Assembly (NCBI RefSeq): GCF_001429505.1
Contig: NZ_LMJW01000001.1
Location: forward strand, 236,259-300,258
DNA length: 64,000 nucleotides
Direction: 5' to 3'
Origin: Allobosea sp. Root483D1
Lineage (GTDB): Bacteria; Pseudomonadota; Alphaproteobacteria; Rhizobiales; Beijerinckiaceae
The position numbers and the translations under genes were made by a program. This document shows, piece after piece, positions 26,331-35,344 of the stretch (the stretch's first letter is position 1; each line of letters opens with the position of its first letter). The notes under the pieces are model-generated. The model did not search any database. It saw only the letters and a list, made by a program, of their open reading frames with translations, and had not been told where the DNA came from.

Positions 26331-27229
26331 ATGTCTTCTCCGAAGAAGGCCGAGAATTCGGCGGCGACGAGATCGGGGATCTCCTCCGCCAGATAATGCC
26401 CGCCCGGCAGGGCTCGGCCTTGGACGTTTTCCGCGCGCTCGCGCCAGAGCGCGAGCACATCGAAGCATTTCCCGACGGCGCCGCGCTCGCCCCATAGCGC
26501 CAGCAGCGGACATGCGAGCTTCTTGCCGCCATCGGCATCATCATGGGCAATGTCGATCGTCGCCGCGGCGCGATAGTCCTCGCAGCTGGCATGGATCATC
26601 GCCGGATCGCGGAAGCAGCGGAGATACTCATTGAGCGCGGCCGGCTCGAACAGCCGCATGTCCGAGGCGCGCCGGCTCGTCCAGTAGAACTCCGGATCGG
26701 CGCCGATCATCCGCTCCGGCATCGGGGCCGGCTGGATCAGGAAGAACCAGTGCCAGTAGGCGCGGGCGAAGGCGTCGGTGGTGTCGCGATACATCTCGCG
26801 CGTCGGCGCGATGTCTAGGGTCGCGAGCTTCAAAACTCGCTCGCCATGATCGAGCGCCAGCCGATGGCCGACGCGGGCGCCGCGATCATGCGAGCCGACG
26901 CAGAAGCGCTCGTGCCCGAGCGCGCTCATCACCTCGGCCATATCCTGCGCCATGGCGCGCTTCGCGTAAGGCGCGTGATCGGCCGCGCTCGGCGGCTTCC
27001 CGGAATCGCCGTAGCCGCGCAGGTCGGGGCAGACCAGGGTGAAGCGCTGCGCCAGCTGCGGAGCGACCCGCCGCCACATGATGTGCGTCTGCGGATAACC
27101 GTGGAGCAGGAGCAGCGGCGGCCCCTCCCCGCCGGTGCGGACGCGAATGCGCCCCCCCGTCGTCGCAACGTCGAGCAACCGGAAGCCGGGAAACAGATCG
27201 TCCGCGACGGGGAGCTCGGTCAGCAACAT
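26327..27229 (-). CDS. Alpha/beta hydrolase with fluoroacetate dehalogenase active site
   Basis: 300 residues. The sequence follows fluoroacetate dehalogenase (FAcD) closely: HGYPQTHIMWRRVAPQLAQRF, then GSHDRGARVGHRLALDH with nucleophile Asp115, Arg116 and Arg119. LDIAPT has Asp139, and AYWHWFFLIQPAPMPE has His160 and Trp161. CEDYRAAA has Tyr219, and GGHYLAEE has His278. In FAcD from Rhodopseudomonas the equivalents are D110, R111, R114, D134, H155, W156, Y219 and H280, so the catalytic triad, carboxylate clamp and halide pocket are all kept. Most likely reaction: hydrolytic dehalogenation of a haloacetate, nucleophile Asp attacking C-halogen. It is coupled to the tartrate/malate-type dehydrogenase gene. 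An epoxide-hydrolase-like activity is less likely. Confidence 0.85.
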   Translation of the reverse strand: MLLTELPVADDLFPGFRLLDVATTGGRIRVRTGGEGPPLLLLHGYPQTHIMWRRVAPQLAQRFTLVCPDLRGYGDSGKPPSAADHAPYAKRAMAQDMAEVMSALGHERFCVGSHDRGARVGHRLALDHGERVLKLATLDIAPTREMYRDTTDAFARAYWHWFFLIQPAPMPERMIGADPEFYWTSRRASDMRLFEPAALNEYLRCFRDPAMIHASCEDYRAAATIDIAHDDADGGKKLACPLLALWGERGAVGKCFDVLALWRERAENVQGRALPGGHYLAEEIPDLVAAEFSAFFGEDI

Positions 27230-27342
27230 CAGGCCTCTCGGATTGCAACAATCAGAGCCGATACCCGGATTTTCAAACGATTTCGTGCGCCGATTATTTC
27301 ATAATCCTGATCAATAACGGTGACGTGGCAAAAGGCACGCGC

Positions 27343-27449
27343 CGTCATTCTCGGGCGGAGCGAAGCGCAGACCCGAGAATCTCAGGACCAGAAGGCGCTG
27401 GATGGAGTCTTTTCCGGCCTGAGATGGTCGGCTCAAGGCCGACCATGAC
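27343..27449. repeat. Palindromic intergenic repeat, copy C (divergent)
   Basis: About 107 bp between pheT and the dehalogenase-like gene. It contains three consecutive inverted pairs: ATTCTCGGG/CCCGAGAAT (27347-27380), CTCAGG/CCTGAG (27381-27423) and ATGGTCGGC/GCCGACCAT (27424-27446). It shares the GTCATTC-type edge and the GGAGCGAAGCGC loop style with copies A and D, but its centre differs. Confidence 0.55.
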
Positions 27450-27454
27450 GTCCT

Positions 27455-29878
27455 TTATCCGCGCAGCACAGCCCCATAGCGCTTGGTCATCTCGGCGACG
27501 ATCTTGGCCGCGACGGCCTCGATCTCGGTGTCGGTCAGCGTCTTCTGGGTCGGCTGCAGCGTCACCGCCAGCGCCACCGACTTCTTGCCCGGCTCGACGC
27601 CCGTGCCCTCGTATATATCGAACACACTCGTCTCGGCGACCAAAGCCCGATCGGCATTCTGGGCGCTCCTGGCCATCTCGCCGGCCGCCACCGCCTTGTC
27701 GACGATGAAGGCGAAGTCGCGCGTCACCGGCTGGAAGTCTGAGAGGGCGAGCTTCGGCTTGACCTTGGTCGGCTTGTATTTGGGCGGCGGCAGCGCATCG
27801 AGATGGATCTCGAAGGCGACCAGCGGGCCCTTGACATCGAGCGCCTTCAGCACGCGCGGATGGACCTCGCCGAAGGCACCGATCACGTTTTTCGGGCCGA
27901 ACTGGAGCGTCGCGGAACGGCCGGGATGGGCCCAGGCCGGGCCACCGGCGATGACCTGCAGACCACCGACCGGCACGCCGAGCCCGGAGAGCAGGCCGAA
28001 CACATCAGCCTTGGCGTCGAAAGCGTCGACCGGCTTGGCGCCGCCGTCCCAATGACGGCCGGCGCCTTCGAGCCTGGCCGTGCCGCGGCGCAGGCCAGCG
28101 GCGGCGATGAGCTGGCCTTCCGGCTCGTCGCTCTGGAAGACCTGGCCGACCTCGAACAGGGCGACGTCGCCGAAGCCGCGATCGGCATTGGCCTGCGCCG
28201 AGCGGATCAGCCCCGGCAGCAAGGACGGCCGCATGTCGGAGAGATCGGCGGCGATCGGGTTGGCGAGCACGAGCTTGCGCGAGCCGCCGCCGAAGAGCTT
28301 GGCCGCGGCATGCGAGATGAAGGACCAGGTCACCGCCTCGACCAGGCCGCGGCTGGCGAGCAGGCGCTTGGCCTGGCGCGTGCGCTTCTGCAGCACGGTC
28401 AGAACCGGCTTGATCACCTCGCCCTTGATGCGCGGCAGCGGCGCCGCAGCGACGCGATCGAGCCCGGCGATGCGCAGGATTTCCTCGACGAGATCGGCCT
28501 TGCCCTCGACATCGGCGCGCCAGGACGGCGGCGCGACCTTGACGCGGTCGCCGGCACCGGAGACGTGGAAGCCGAGCGAGGTCAGCGCCAGCTTCATCTC
28601 GACTTGAGGCAGGTCGAGCCCGGTCAGGCGCTTGACCTCCGACCAGGGGAAGTCGATGGCGCGCGGACTCTCCGGCAGGTCGCCGGCGAAGACGACCTCG
28701 GACGGCTCGCCGCCGCAGAGCGTCATGATCATCTGCGTCGCCATGTCGAGGCCGGGCCGGGTGAAATCCGGGTCGATACCGCGCTCGTTGCGGTAGCGGG
28801 CATCGGAGTTGATGCCGAGGGTCCGGCCGGTGCGGGCAATGTTGAGCGTGTTCCAGAGCGCGCTCTCGACGAGCACGTCGGTGGTGCTCTCATCGCAACC
28901 GGAATGCTCGCCGCCCATCACGCCGGCGATCGATTCGACGCCGTTGTCGTCGGTGATCACGACCATGTCGGAGGTCAGCGCATAAGTCCGGCCGTCGAGC
29001 GCCAAAACCTCCTCGCCCTCCTTGGCGCGGCGGACGACGAGATCGCCCTTGACCTTGGCGGCGTCGAAGACGTGCAGCGGCCGGTTGCGGTCGAAGGTCA
29101 TGAAATTGGTGATGTCGACCAGCGCGTTGATCGGGCGAAGGCCGATGGCGCGCAGCCGCGCCTGCAGCCACTCCGGCGACGGGCCGTTCTTGACGCCGCG
29201 CACCAGCCGCAGCGCGAAGGCCGGGCAGAGATTGCGGTCCTCCTCGGCGAAATCGAGCTTGAGCGCGACCGGGCACGGGAAGGCGCCGCGCACCGGCTGG
29301 ACCGGCGGCGTCTTGATCGTGCCGAGGTCGGCAGCAGCGAGGTCGCGGGCGATGCCGGAAACCCCGAGCGCATCGGCCCGGTTCGGCGTGACCGCGATCT
29401 CGATGACGGCATCGTCGAGGCCGGCATAGGTCGCGTAGGGCTGGCCGACCGGTGCATCCTCCGGCAGGTCGAGGATGCCGTCATGGTCCTCGGAGATCTG
29501 CAATTCGGCGGCCGAGCAGAGCATGCCGTTCGACTCGACGCCGCGGATCACGCCCTTGCCGAGCGTGATGTCCTTGCCCGGGATGTAGGTGCCCGGCGGA
29601 GAGAACACGCTCTTCATGCCGGTACGGGCATTGGGCGCGCCGCAGACGACCTGGACCGGCTCGCCCGAGCCGGTATCGACCATGCAGACGCGCAGGCGAT
29701 CGGCGTTCGGATGCTGCTTCGCCTCGATGACATAGGCGATGGTGAAGGCGCTGAGCGCCTTGGACTTGTCCTGGACGCCCTCGACCTCGAGACCGACGCG
29801 GGTCAGCGTCTCGGTGATGGTGTCGAGCGAATCGGTGGTGTCGAGATGCTCTTTGAGCCAGGAAAGCGTGAATTTCAT
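27455..29878 (-). CDS. pheT: Phenylalanine--tRNA ligase beta subunit
   Basis: 807 residues, normal for the bacterial beta subunit. It charges tRNA-Phe as an (alpha-beta)2 enzyme with PheS. Domains in order are an N-terminal [18 protein letters not shown]-like tRNA-binding region (about 39-150; [16 protein letters not shown]), B3/B4 editing region (about 215-375), B5, the synthetase-like core ([22 protein letters not shown]) and the C-terminal FDX-ACB anticodon-binding domain ([22 protein letters not shown]). Its ATG overlaps the TGA of the upstream GT21 glycosyltransferase by 4 bp, and pheS lies further upstream in the same unit. Confidence 0.97.
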   Translation of the reverse strand: MKFTLSWLKEHLDTTDSLDTITETLTRVGLEVEGVQDKSKALSAFTIAYVIEAKQHPNADRLRVCMVDTGSGEPVQVVCGAPNARTGMKSVFSPPGTYIPGKDITLGKGVIRGVESNGMLCSAAELQISEDHDGILDLPEDAPVGQPYATYAGLDDAVIEIAVTPNRADALGVSGIARDLAAADLGTIKTPPVQPVRGAFPCPVALKLDFAEEDRNLCPAFALRLVRGVKNGPSPEWLQARLRAIGLRPINALVDITNFMTFDRNRPLHVFDAAKVKGDLVVRRAKEGEEVLALDGRTYALTSDMVVITDDNGVESIAGVMGGEHSGCDESTTDVLVESALWNTLNIARTGRTLGINSDARYRNERGIDPDFTRPGLDMATQMIMTLCGGEPSEVVFAGDLPESPRAIDFPWSEVKRLTGLDLPQVEMKLALTSLGFHVSGAGDRVKVAPPSWRADVEGKADLVEEILRIAGLDRVAAAPLPRIKGEVIKPVLTVLQKRTRQAKRLLASRGLVEAVTWSFISHAAAKLFGGGSRKLVLANPIAADLSDMRPSLLPGLIRSAQANADRGFGDVALFEVGQVFQSDEPEGQLIAAAGLRRGTARLEGAGRHWDGGAKPVDAFDAKADVFGLLSGLGVPVGGLQVIAGGPAWAHPGRSATLQFGPKNVIGAFGEVHPRVLKALDVKGPLVAFEIHLDALPPPKYKPTKVKPKLALSDFQPVTRDFAFIVDKAVAAGEMARSAQNADRALVAETSVFDIYEGTGVEPGKKSVALAVTLQPTQKTLTDTEIEAVAAKIVAEMTKRYGAVLRG

Positions 29879-31062
29879 GGTGTTCCGTCGCTACGCATAT
29901 TGACCGCCGACAGCGCCGGGGCGGCTTGATTCAGCTCGTCCTCGCCATCGGCCTTGATCTTCATGGCATTGCCGCGCCAGCTCACCTCGCGCGCGACGAA
30001 GGCATAGGCCCAGATGCCGGGGAAAGCGAGGTCGCGCGCCAGATAGGCAAGCGGCGTACGCCAGTTCACGAACCAGCCGACGCCCTTCGCCAGCACGATC
30101 TCGCCCGCATACCAGATCGCCAGCACGGCGAGCACGCCCTGCCAGGCGGAAAAGCCGAAGGCCGGCGCAGCGAAGGCGGCAAGCAGCGCCGGTACCAGCG
30201 GCCCGACCAGGATCTCCGGCGCGAAGAAGGGCAGGAAGGTGACCCGGCGCAGGCGGGCCCAGCGGAACTGGCGCTGGACGACATCGCGCAGGTGGCGCGG
30301 CCCGAGCGGCTGCTCGAAGGGCTGGCCGACGAGATGGACGTGCTTGCCGGCCTTGCGCACCAGCTTGGTCGCCGCCGCATCCTCGGCGATCTCGGCGGCG
30401 AGCGCGGCGATGCCGCCATTGGCATCGAGGAAGGGTTTGTTCCAGAGCATCGACTTGCCCTGGGCGAAGCCGAAACCGAGCGCCTCAGCGGCATATTGCC
30501 AGCGCGCCTGAAAGGTATTGAGGAAAGCGCACTCGACCTCGGCGCCGAAGCAGCCCGGCCGCGAGCCGGCCGGCGTCGAGCAGACGAGCCCGGTGTCCTC
30601 GCGCCAGGAGGCCATCAGCCGCTGGATATAGTCCTTGGGCATCAGCACGTTGGAATCGGCGAGGACCACCCAGTCATGGCGTGCCGCCTCCCAGCCCTTG
30701 ACGCAGTTATTGAGCTTGGGATTGGCGCTGACGGCGACGTCGCCGACGATCAGGCGGACGCGGTCGGCTCCGTAAGTGTCGATCAGTTCCTCGATCAGCG
30801 GCACGATCGGATCATGACCGTCGGCGACGCAGAAGATCGTCTCGTATTGGGGATAGTCGAGCTCGAGCCCCGAGGTCAGCGTCTCCCGGCTGAAGGTCTC
30901 GATGCCGCGCACCGGCCGCACGACCGTCACCGGCGGCGCGAGCTTCTGCAGGCGCGACGGCGCCGACCGGCGGCGCAGGCGCATGAAGGCGATGGCGAGG
31001 CAGAGCAGATTGGCGGCGACCATCAGCGCCGCGATCAACCCTGCCCATTGCGCCGCGTTCAT
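29875..31062 (-). CDS. GT21 (ceramide glucosyltransferase/HpnI-like) glycosyltransferase between pheS and pheT
   Basis: 395 residues. An N-terminal membrane helix (about 5-26) is followed by a GT-A domain with [18 protein letters not shown], a D1 motif in DGHDPIV, a D2 segment [15 protein letters not shown], and [12 protein letters not shown], the (Q/R)XXRW motif of processive or ceramide-type enzymes. C-terminal hydrophobic helices anchor it to the inner membrane. It resembles ceramide glucosyltransferases and hopanoid HpnI, and the acceptor lipid is unknown. The start has AGGGGAG 5 nt upstream. It is 21 bp after pheS and overlaps pheT, so it is built into the pheS-pheT operon. Confidence 0.85.
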   Translation of the reverse strand: MNAAQWAGLIAALMVAANLLCLAIAFMRLRRRSAPSRLQKLAPPVTVVRPVRGIETFSRETLTSGLELDYPQYETIFCVADGHDPIVPLIEELIDTYGADRVRLIVGDVAVSANPKLNNCVKGWEAARHDWVVLADSNVLMPKDYIQRLMASWREDTGLVCSTPAGSRPGCFGAEVECAFLNTFQARWQYAAEALGFGFAQGKSMLWNKPFLDANGGIAALAAEIAEDAAATKLVRKAGKHVHLVGQPFEQPLGPRHLRDVVQRQFRWARLRRVTFLPFFAPEILVGPLVPALLAAFAAPAFGFSAWQGVLAVLAIWYAGEIVLAKGVGWFVNWRTPLAYLARDLAFPGIWAYAFVAREVSWRGNAMKIKADGEDELNQAAPALSAVNMRSDGTP

Positions 31063-31083
31063 GCGTCTCCCCTCTCGGTGAGG

Positions 31084-32166
31084 TTACGAGGTCAGCCCGC
31101 CGGTCAGGGTCGGCAGGTCGAGCGGACGGAAGCCGTAATGCGACAGCCAGCGGACATCGGCCTCGAAGAAGGGCCGCAGATCCGGCATGCCGTATTTCAG
31201 CATGGCAATGCGATCGATGCCCATGCCCCAGGCGAAGCCCTGATAGACATCGGGATCGAGCCCGCAATTCTTCAGCACATTCGGGTGGACCATGCCGCAG
31301 CCGAGAATCTCGAGCCAGTCGTCGCCCTCGCCGAAGCGGATCTCGCCGTCCTTGCGCGAGCACTGGATGTCGACCTCGGCCGAAGGCTCGGTGAACGGGA
31401 AGAAGGAGGGGCGGAAGCGCATCTTGACGCCTTCGACCTCGAAGAACGCCTTGCAGAACTCCTCCAGCACCCATTTCATGTGGCCGAAATGGGTCTTCTT
31501 GTCGATGACGAGACCCTCGACTTGATGGAACATCGGGGTGTGGGTCTGGTCGGAATCCATGCGGTAGGTCCGGCCCGGGCAGATCACCCGGATCGGCGGC
31601 TCCTGCGACATCATCGTGCGCACCTGGACCGGCGAGGTGTGGGTGCGCAAGAGCTTGCGCTCGCCATTGGCATCCGGCGCGAAGAAGAAGGTGTCGTGCA
31701 TCTCCCGCGCCGGGTGTCCGACCGGGAAGTTGAGCTTGGTGAAGTTGAGGTCGTCGGTCTCGACATCCGGGCCTTCGGCGACCGCAAAGCCCATGTCGCC
31801 GAAGATCGCGGTGATCTCATCGATGACCTGGCTGATCGGGTGGATGCGCCCGCGCGCCTCCGGCCCCTCGCGCACCGGCAGCGAGATGTCGAGCCGCTCG
31901 GCCGAAAGCCTGGTTTCCAGCGCCGCCTCACCGAGCGCTTCCTTGCGGGCGCCGAGCGCCTGCTGGACGGTGTCGCGCAGGCCGTTGATGCGCGGGCCCT
32001 GCTCCTTGCGTTCGTCCGGCGTCATCGTGCCGAGCGTCTTCAGCAGGCCCGAGACCGAGCCGGACTTGCCGAGCGCCGCGATGCGCAGCTGCTCCAACGC
32101 CGCCTCGTCGCCGGCCGACTCGATCTCGCCGATCAGGGAGTCGCGAAGGGTATCGATGTCGTTCAT
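31084..32166 (-). CDS. pheS: Phenylalanine--tRNA ligase alpha subunit
   Basis: 360 residues. An N-terminal coiled coil (1-90) precedes the class II catalytic core with motif 2 [27 protein letters not shown] and [10 protein letters not shown]. Motif 3 reads [14 protein letters not shown] with [18 protein letters not shown]. It pairs with PheT and is the first gene of the operon pheS, GT21 glycosyltransferase, pheT. A LOG-family gene on the other strand separates it from rplT-rpmI, which in many bacteria lie directly upstream. Confidence 0.97.
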   Translation of the reverse strand: MNDIDTLRDSLIGEIESAGDEAALEQLRIAALGKSGSVSGLLKTLGTMTPDERKEQGPRINGLRDTVQQALGARKEALGEAALETRLSAERLDISLPVREGPEARGRIHPISQVIDEITAIFGDMGFAVAEGPDVETDDLNFTKLNFPVGHPAREMHDTFFFAPDANGERKLLRTHTSPVQVRTMMSQEPPIRVICPGRTYRMDSDQTHTPMFHQVEGLVIDKKTHFGHMKWVLEEFCKAFFEVEGVKMRFRPSFFPFTEPSAEVDIQCSRKDGEIRFGEGDDWLEILGCGMVHPNVLKNCGLDPDVYQGFAWGMGIDRIAMLKYGMPDLRPFFEADVRWLSHYGFRPLDLPTLTGGLTS

Positions 32167-32388
32167 GCCAATTCAGCCTGTTTGCGAGCCACCTTCTAGG
32201 GGGTCGAGCAAGCGGATGCCAGCCTGAATCGCGCTGGCAAAGCATCCTGCTCACGCGGTTTTCGGCAACGGCGCCACTCTAGCCATCGGATCATGACAAT
32301 CCCGTCGCAATCATCGTTGCGCTGGAGGCAAGGGGCGACAGGACCGACCCAGCACAGCTATGCAGTGCGGACGACGGAGACCACAGAC

Positions 32389-33150
32389 ATGCCCGACAAC
32401 ACCGCCCAGAAGACTTCGCCCTCCTACCGGGTCGCCGCACTCGACCAGGATTTTCTCCTCGGCGATTCGACGCGCGGGGCGCGCTTCATGCTCGAATACC
32501 AGAAGGCCGAAGACGCCCTGCGCGCCCGCGGCATCGTCTCGACCATCGTCGTCTTCGGCTCGGCAAGGGTGCGCGAGGGCAATCCCTGGTACGAGGCGGC
32601 GCGACAGTTCGGCAAGATCGCCTCGGAACGCGGCGGTGCGCTCGACGGCAAGGAGAGCGGCCGTCACCATGTCATCGCTACCGGCGGCGGGCCGGGCATC
32701 ATGGAGGCGGCCAATCGCGGTGCCACCGAGGCCGGCGCGGTCTCGATCGGCTTCAACATCACCCTGCCGCACGAGCAGGAGCCGAACGCCTGGTCGACGC
32801 CCGACCTGACCTTCCGCTTCCACTATTTCGCGATGCGCAAGATGCACCTTGCCATGCGGGCGGCAGCGCTGGTCGTCTTCCCCGGCGGCTTCGGCACGCT
32901 CGACGAATTGTTCGAGATCATGACGCTGGTGCAGACCGGCAAGATGCCGCCGGTGCCGATCGTGCTCTACGACAGCGCCTACTGGCAGGGGCTGATCAAC
33001 CTCGACCGGATGGCCGAGGCCGGCTTCATCCGGCCGGAAGACCTGAAGCTGTTCTGCTATGCCGATACGCCCGAGGAGGCCTATCAGCGCATCGTCGACG
33101 GCGCCGGCGAGAGCTGGACGCCAAAGGCGGTGGAGACCGTGCAGACATAG
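32389..33150 (+). CDS. LOG-family (TIGR00730) protein
   Basis: 253 residues. LOG proteins are nucleoside 5'-monophosphate phosphoribohydrolases (cytokinin-activating in plants) or related nucleotide-binding proteins. The signature motifs are ATGGGPGIMEAANRGA and VVFPGGFGTLDELFEIMTLVQTG (PGGxGTxxE). The insert GFNITLPHEQEPNAW is typical of the longer bacterial form. ATG 32389 is chosen over 32293 because it has GGAG 10 nt upstream and removes a low-quality N-terminal extension. It lies in opposite orientation between pheS and rplT. Confidence 0.85.
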   Translation: MPDNTAQKTSPSYRVAALDQDFLLGDSTRGARFMLEYQKAEDALRARGIVSTIVVFGSARVREGNPWYEAARQFGKIASERGGALDGKESGRHHVIATGGGPGIMEAANRGATEAGAVSIGFNITLPHEQEPNAWSTPDLTFRFHYFAMRKMHLAMRAAALVVFPGGFGTLDELFEIMTLVQTGKMPPVPIVLYDSAYWQGLINLDRMAEAGFIRPEDLKLFCYADTPEEAYQRIVDGAGESWTPKAVETVQT

Positions 33151-33178
33151 GCCCTTCGCTTCCGCTCCACCTTTCCGG

Positions 33179-33276
33179 TCGTCCCGGGCGCAGCGAAGCG
33201 AAGACCCGGGACCCATTCCGGAACGGTTTAGGCATGGGTCCCGGATCGGCGCCGCTTCGCGGCTTGTCCGGGACGA
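33179..33276. repeat. Modular palindromic intergenic repeat, copy D
   Basis: 98 bp bounded by TCGTCCCGG (33179-33187) and CCGGGACGA (33268-33276), a perfect 9-bp inverted pair. An inner 11-bp pair (33206-33216 with 33234-33244) mirrors copies A and B. Positions 33249-33271 are identical to 18153-18175 in copy A. Confidence 0.75.
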
Positions 33277-33304
33277 GCAAACTCTCGGCGGCGTGCGAAA
33301 TCGA

Positions 33305-33338
33305 CAAACAAAAAAGGCCGGCGTTTCCGCCGGCCTTT
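33305..33338 (-). terminator. Rho-independent terminator after rplT
   Basis: 11-bp perfect stem (33313-33323 with 33328-33338), loop of 4, followed on the minus strand by TTTTTTGTTTGT. It lies 24 bp after the rplT stop. Confidence 0.88.
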
Positions 33339-33362
33339 CGTATTCCAATCGAGGCAGACCGC

Positions 33363-33737
33363 TCAGGCGGCCTTGGCCTCGGCGCCGAGCGCGCCCTTGA
33401 CCGTCTCGACCACCGCGGCGAAGGCAGCAGCGTCGTCGATCGCGAGGGCCGACAGGGTCTTGCGGTCGAGCTCGAGGCCCGCCTTGGCGAGGCCGCCGAT
33501 GAACAGCGAGTAGGTCAGGCCATGCTCGCGGACCGCAGCGTTCAGGCGCTGGATCCAAAGGGCGCGGAACGTGCGCTTCTTGTTCTTGCGATCACGATAG
33601 GCGTACTGCATCGACCGATCGACGGCCGCCTTGGCGGCGCGGATCGTGTTCTTGCGGCGGCCATAGAAACCCTTGGCGGCCTTGAATGTCTTCTTGTGCT
33701 TGGCGTGGGACGTTACGCCCCGTTTCACGCGAGCCAT
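33363..33737 (-). CDS. rplT: 50S ribosomal protein L20
   Basis: 124 residues, highly basic. The start [36 protein letters not shown] and [22 protein letters not shown] are textbook L20. It binds 23S rRNA early in large subunit assembly. It is 28 bp downstream of rpmI and is followed by a strong terminator. Confidence 0.98.
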   Translation of the reverse strand: MARVKRGVTSHAKHKKTFKAAKGFYGRRKNTIRAAKAAVDRSMQYAYRDRKNKKRTFRALWIQRLNAAVREHGLTYSLFIGGLAKAGLELDRKTLSALAIDDAAAFAAVVETVKGALGAEAKAA

Positions 33738-33765
33738 GTTTGATCTCCGGAAAAGTTAGGGGGCG

Positions 33766-33966
33766 TCAGCCGTTCGGCAGGAAGTACTTCTTCACGTTGG
33801 CGGCATCGCCTTCGAAAAGAACGTTCGTCCCACGGTGATTGCGGAGCTGCTTGTTGGTCCGCTTGATCATGCCGTGACGCTTGCCGGCCTGGGCGTAGAG
33901 TACCTTGCCGGTTCCGGTGATCTTGAAGCGCTTTTTGGCGCTCGCCTTCGTCTTCATCTTGGGCAT
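33766..33966 (-). CDS. rpmI: 50S ribosomal protein L35
   Basis: 66 residues, basic. [33 protein letters not shown] is the L35 pattern. It forms a two-gene unit with rplT. The partner infC, usually immediately upstream, is instead 7.4 kb away at 41400-41942. The 278 bp upstream of rpmI should hold its own promoter and any leader; a 7-bp hairpin (TTTGCTT/AAGCAAA, 34013-34030) is present there, with no proven role. Confidence 0.97.
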   Translation of the reverse strand: MPKMKTKASAKKRFKITGTGKVLYAQAGKRHGMIKRTNKQLRNHRGTNVLFEGDAANVKKYFLPNG

Positions 33967-34244
33967 TTCAGCTCCTCATAGGTCGCGAGCGCGAACAATG
34001 CGCCGCTTCAATTTTGCTTTGGGAAGCAAAGAACGACCGCCACGGCAGCCCTTATCAGCCGGGCGATCGAAGGCGCGGCTTATGGCAGAAAGGCCGGAAC
34101 CTGGCAAGAGCCTGCGACTAGGGCACAATCCATCGCGAGCGCGATGCTTCGCGCCGGCGGACATCGCAGCCGTTTGGAATTCGTCATATCACTGTAATTG
34201 TTTCGAACCATCGCAGCTGCATCCCCGCCCCGGAGACGATCACC

Positions 34245-35282
34245 GTGAAGTCAGCCCTCCTCAGTCTGGCAGCGGGCCTTGCGCTCGTCGCCGCCTCCAC
34301 CGCGTCCGCCTTCGCCCAGAGCGGCAGCCCGTCCACCCTCGACCGGATCAAGGCGCGCGGCCATATCGTCTGCGGCACCAGCGAAGGCGTGCCGGGCTTC
34401 TCGCTGCAGGACGGCAAGGGCGTCTGGAACGGCTTCGACACCGATCTCTGCCGCGCGCTCGCAGCCGCGATCTTCAACGACCAGGACAAGGCGCAGTATC
34501 TGTCGCTGTCGAGCAAGAACCGGCTCGTGGCCTTGCAGTCCGGCGAGATCGACGTCCTGGCGCGCACCACGACCTGGACGCTGAGCCGCGATATCGGCCA
34601 GGGCCTCAGCTTCACGGCGGTTAACTATTATGACGGCCAGGGCTTCATCCTGCGCAAGAAGCTCAACGTGAACACAGTCAAGGAGCTCAACGGCGCCTCG
34701 GTCTGCGTCGCGCAGGGCACAACCACCGAGCTCAACCTCGCCGACTATGGCCGCACCAACAACCTCAAGTTCGAGACCGTCGCCTTCGCCACGCTCGAGG
34801 AGACGGTCGCGGCCTATGAGGCCGGACGTTGCGACGCCTACACCACCGACCTCTCCTCGCTCGCCGGCACGCGCAACAAATTGCAGAAGCCGGACGAGCA
34901 CATCCTGCTCCAGGAGGTGATCTCCAAGGAGCCGCTCGGCCCCTGGGTCCGCAAGAGCGACCAGGCCTGGTTCGACATCGTGCGCTGGACCGTGTTCGCC
35001 ATGATCAACGCCGAGGAACTCGGCGTCACCCAGGCCAATGTCGACGAGATGGCGAAGAGCTCGCAGAACCCGGAAGTCCGCCGCATGCTCGGCGCCGAGA
35101 GCAAGTTCGGCGAGTCGCTCGGCCTTAGCAACGACTGGGTGGTGCGGGTCGTCAAGGCGGTCGGCAATTACGGCGAAAGCTTCGAGCGGCATTTCGGCGC
35201 CCAGAGCCGCAACCCGCTACCGCGCGGCGTCAACAAGCTCTGGTCCCAGGGCGGGCTGCAATACGCACCGCCGATCCGCTGA
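34245..35282 (+). CDS. AapJ-type L-amino acid ABC transporter substrate-binding protein
   Basis: 345 residues. Signal peptide of about 25 residues (ALLSLAAGLALVAASTASAFAQ), then a periplasmic binding protein of the polar amino acid family 3. Family motifs are TLDRIKARGHIVCGTSEGVPGFS, WNGFDTDLCRALAAAIF and VCVAQGTTTELNLADY, the AapJ hallmark, with ESKFGESLGLSNDW near the end. The start is a GTG with GGAG upstream. No permease or ATPase gene is adjacent, so it is an orphan binding protein. A paralogue occurs at 39686. It is followed by a strong terminator. Confidence 0.9.
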   Translation: MKSALLSLAAGLALVAASTASAFAQSGSPSTLDRIKARGHIVCGTSEGVPGFSLQDGKGVWNGFDTDLCRALAAAIFNDQDKAQYLSLSSKNRLVALQSGEIDVLARTTTWTLSRDIGQGLSFTAVNYYDGQGFILRKKLNVNTVKELNGASVCVAQGTTTELNLADYGRTNNLKFETVAFATLEETVAAYEAGRCDAYTTDLSSLAGTRNKLQKPDEHILLQEVISKEPLGPWVRKSDQAWFDIVRWTVFAMINAEELGVTQANVDEMAKSSQNPEVRRMLGAESKFGESLGLSNDWVVRVVKAVGNYGESFERHFGAQSRNPLPRGVNKLWSQGGLQYAPPIR

Positions 35283-35300
35283 GCGGTTTGCAAATAGATC

Positions 35301-35332
35301 GGGCGGCCTCCTTCGGGAGGCCGCCCTTTTTT
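35301..35332 (+). terminator. Rho-independent terminator
   Basis: 11-bp GC-rich stem (GGGCGGCCTCC / GGAGGCCGCCC) with a TTCG tetraloop and TTTTTT. It ends the AapJ-like gene. Confidence 0.92.
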
Positions 35333-35344
35333 GTGAGACAGGCT

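Noticed and set aside
26331..26513. Extended N-terminus of the tartrate-type dehydrogenase
   Set aside because: Lies inside the overlapping hydrolase gene and is Arg-rich; ATG 26330 gives the normal family start.
27803..32199. Two plus-strand ORFs of 708 and 757 aa opposite pheT, GT21 and pheS
   Set aside because: Complement-frame shadows of GC-rich essential genes, rich in Arg/Asp/Gly, without family features.
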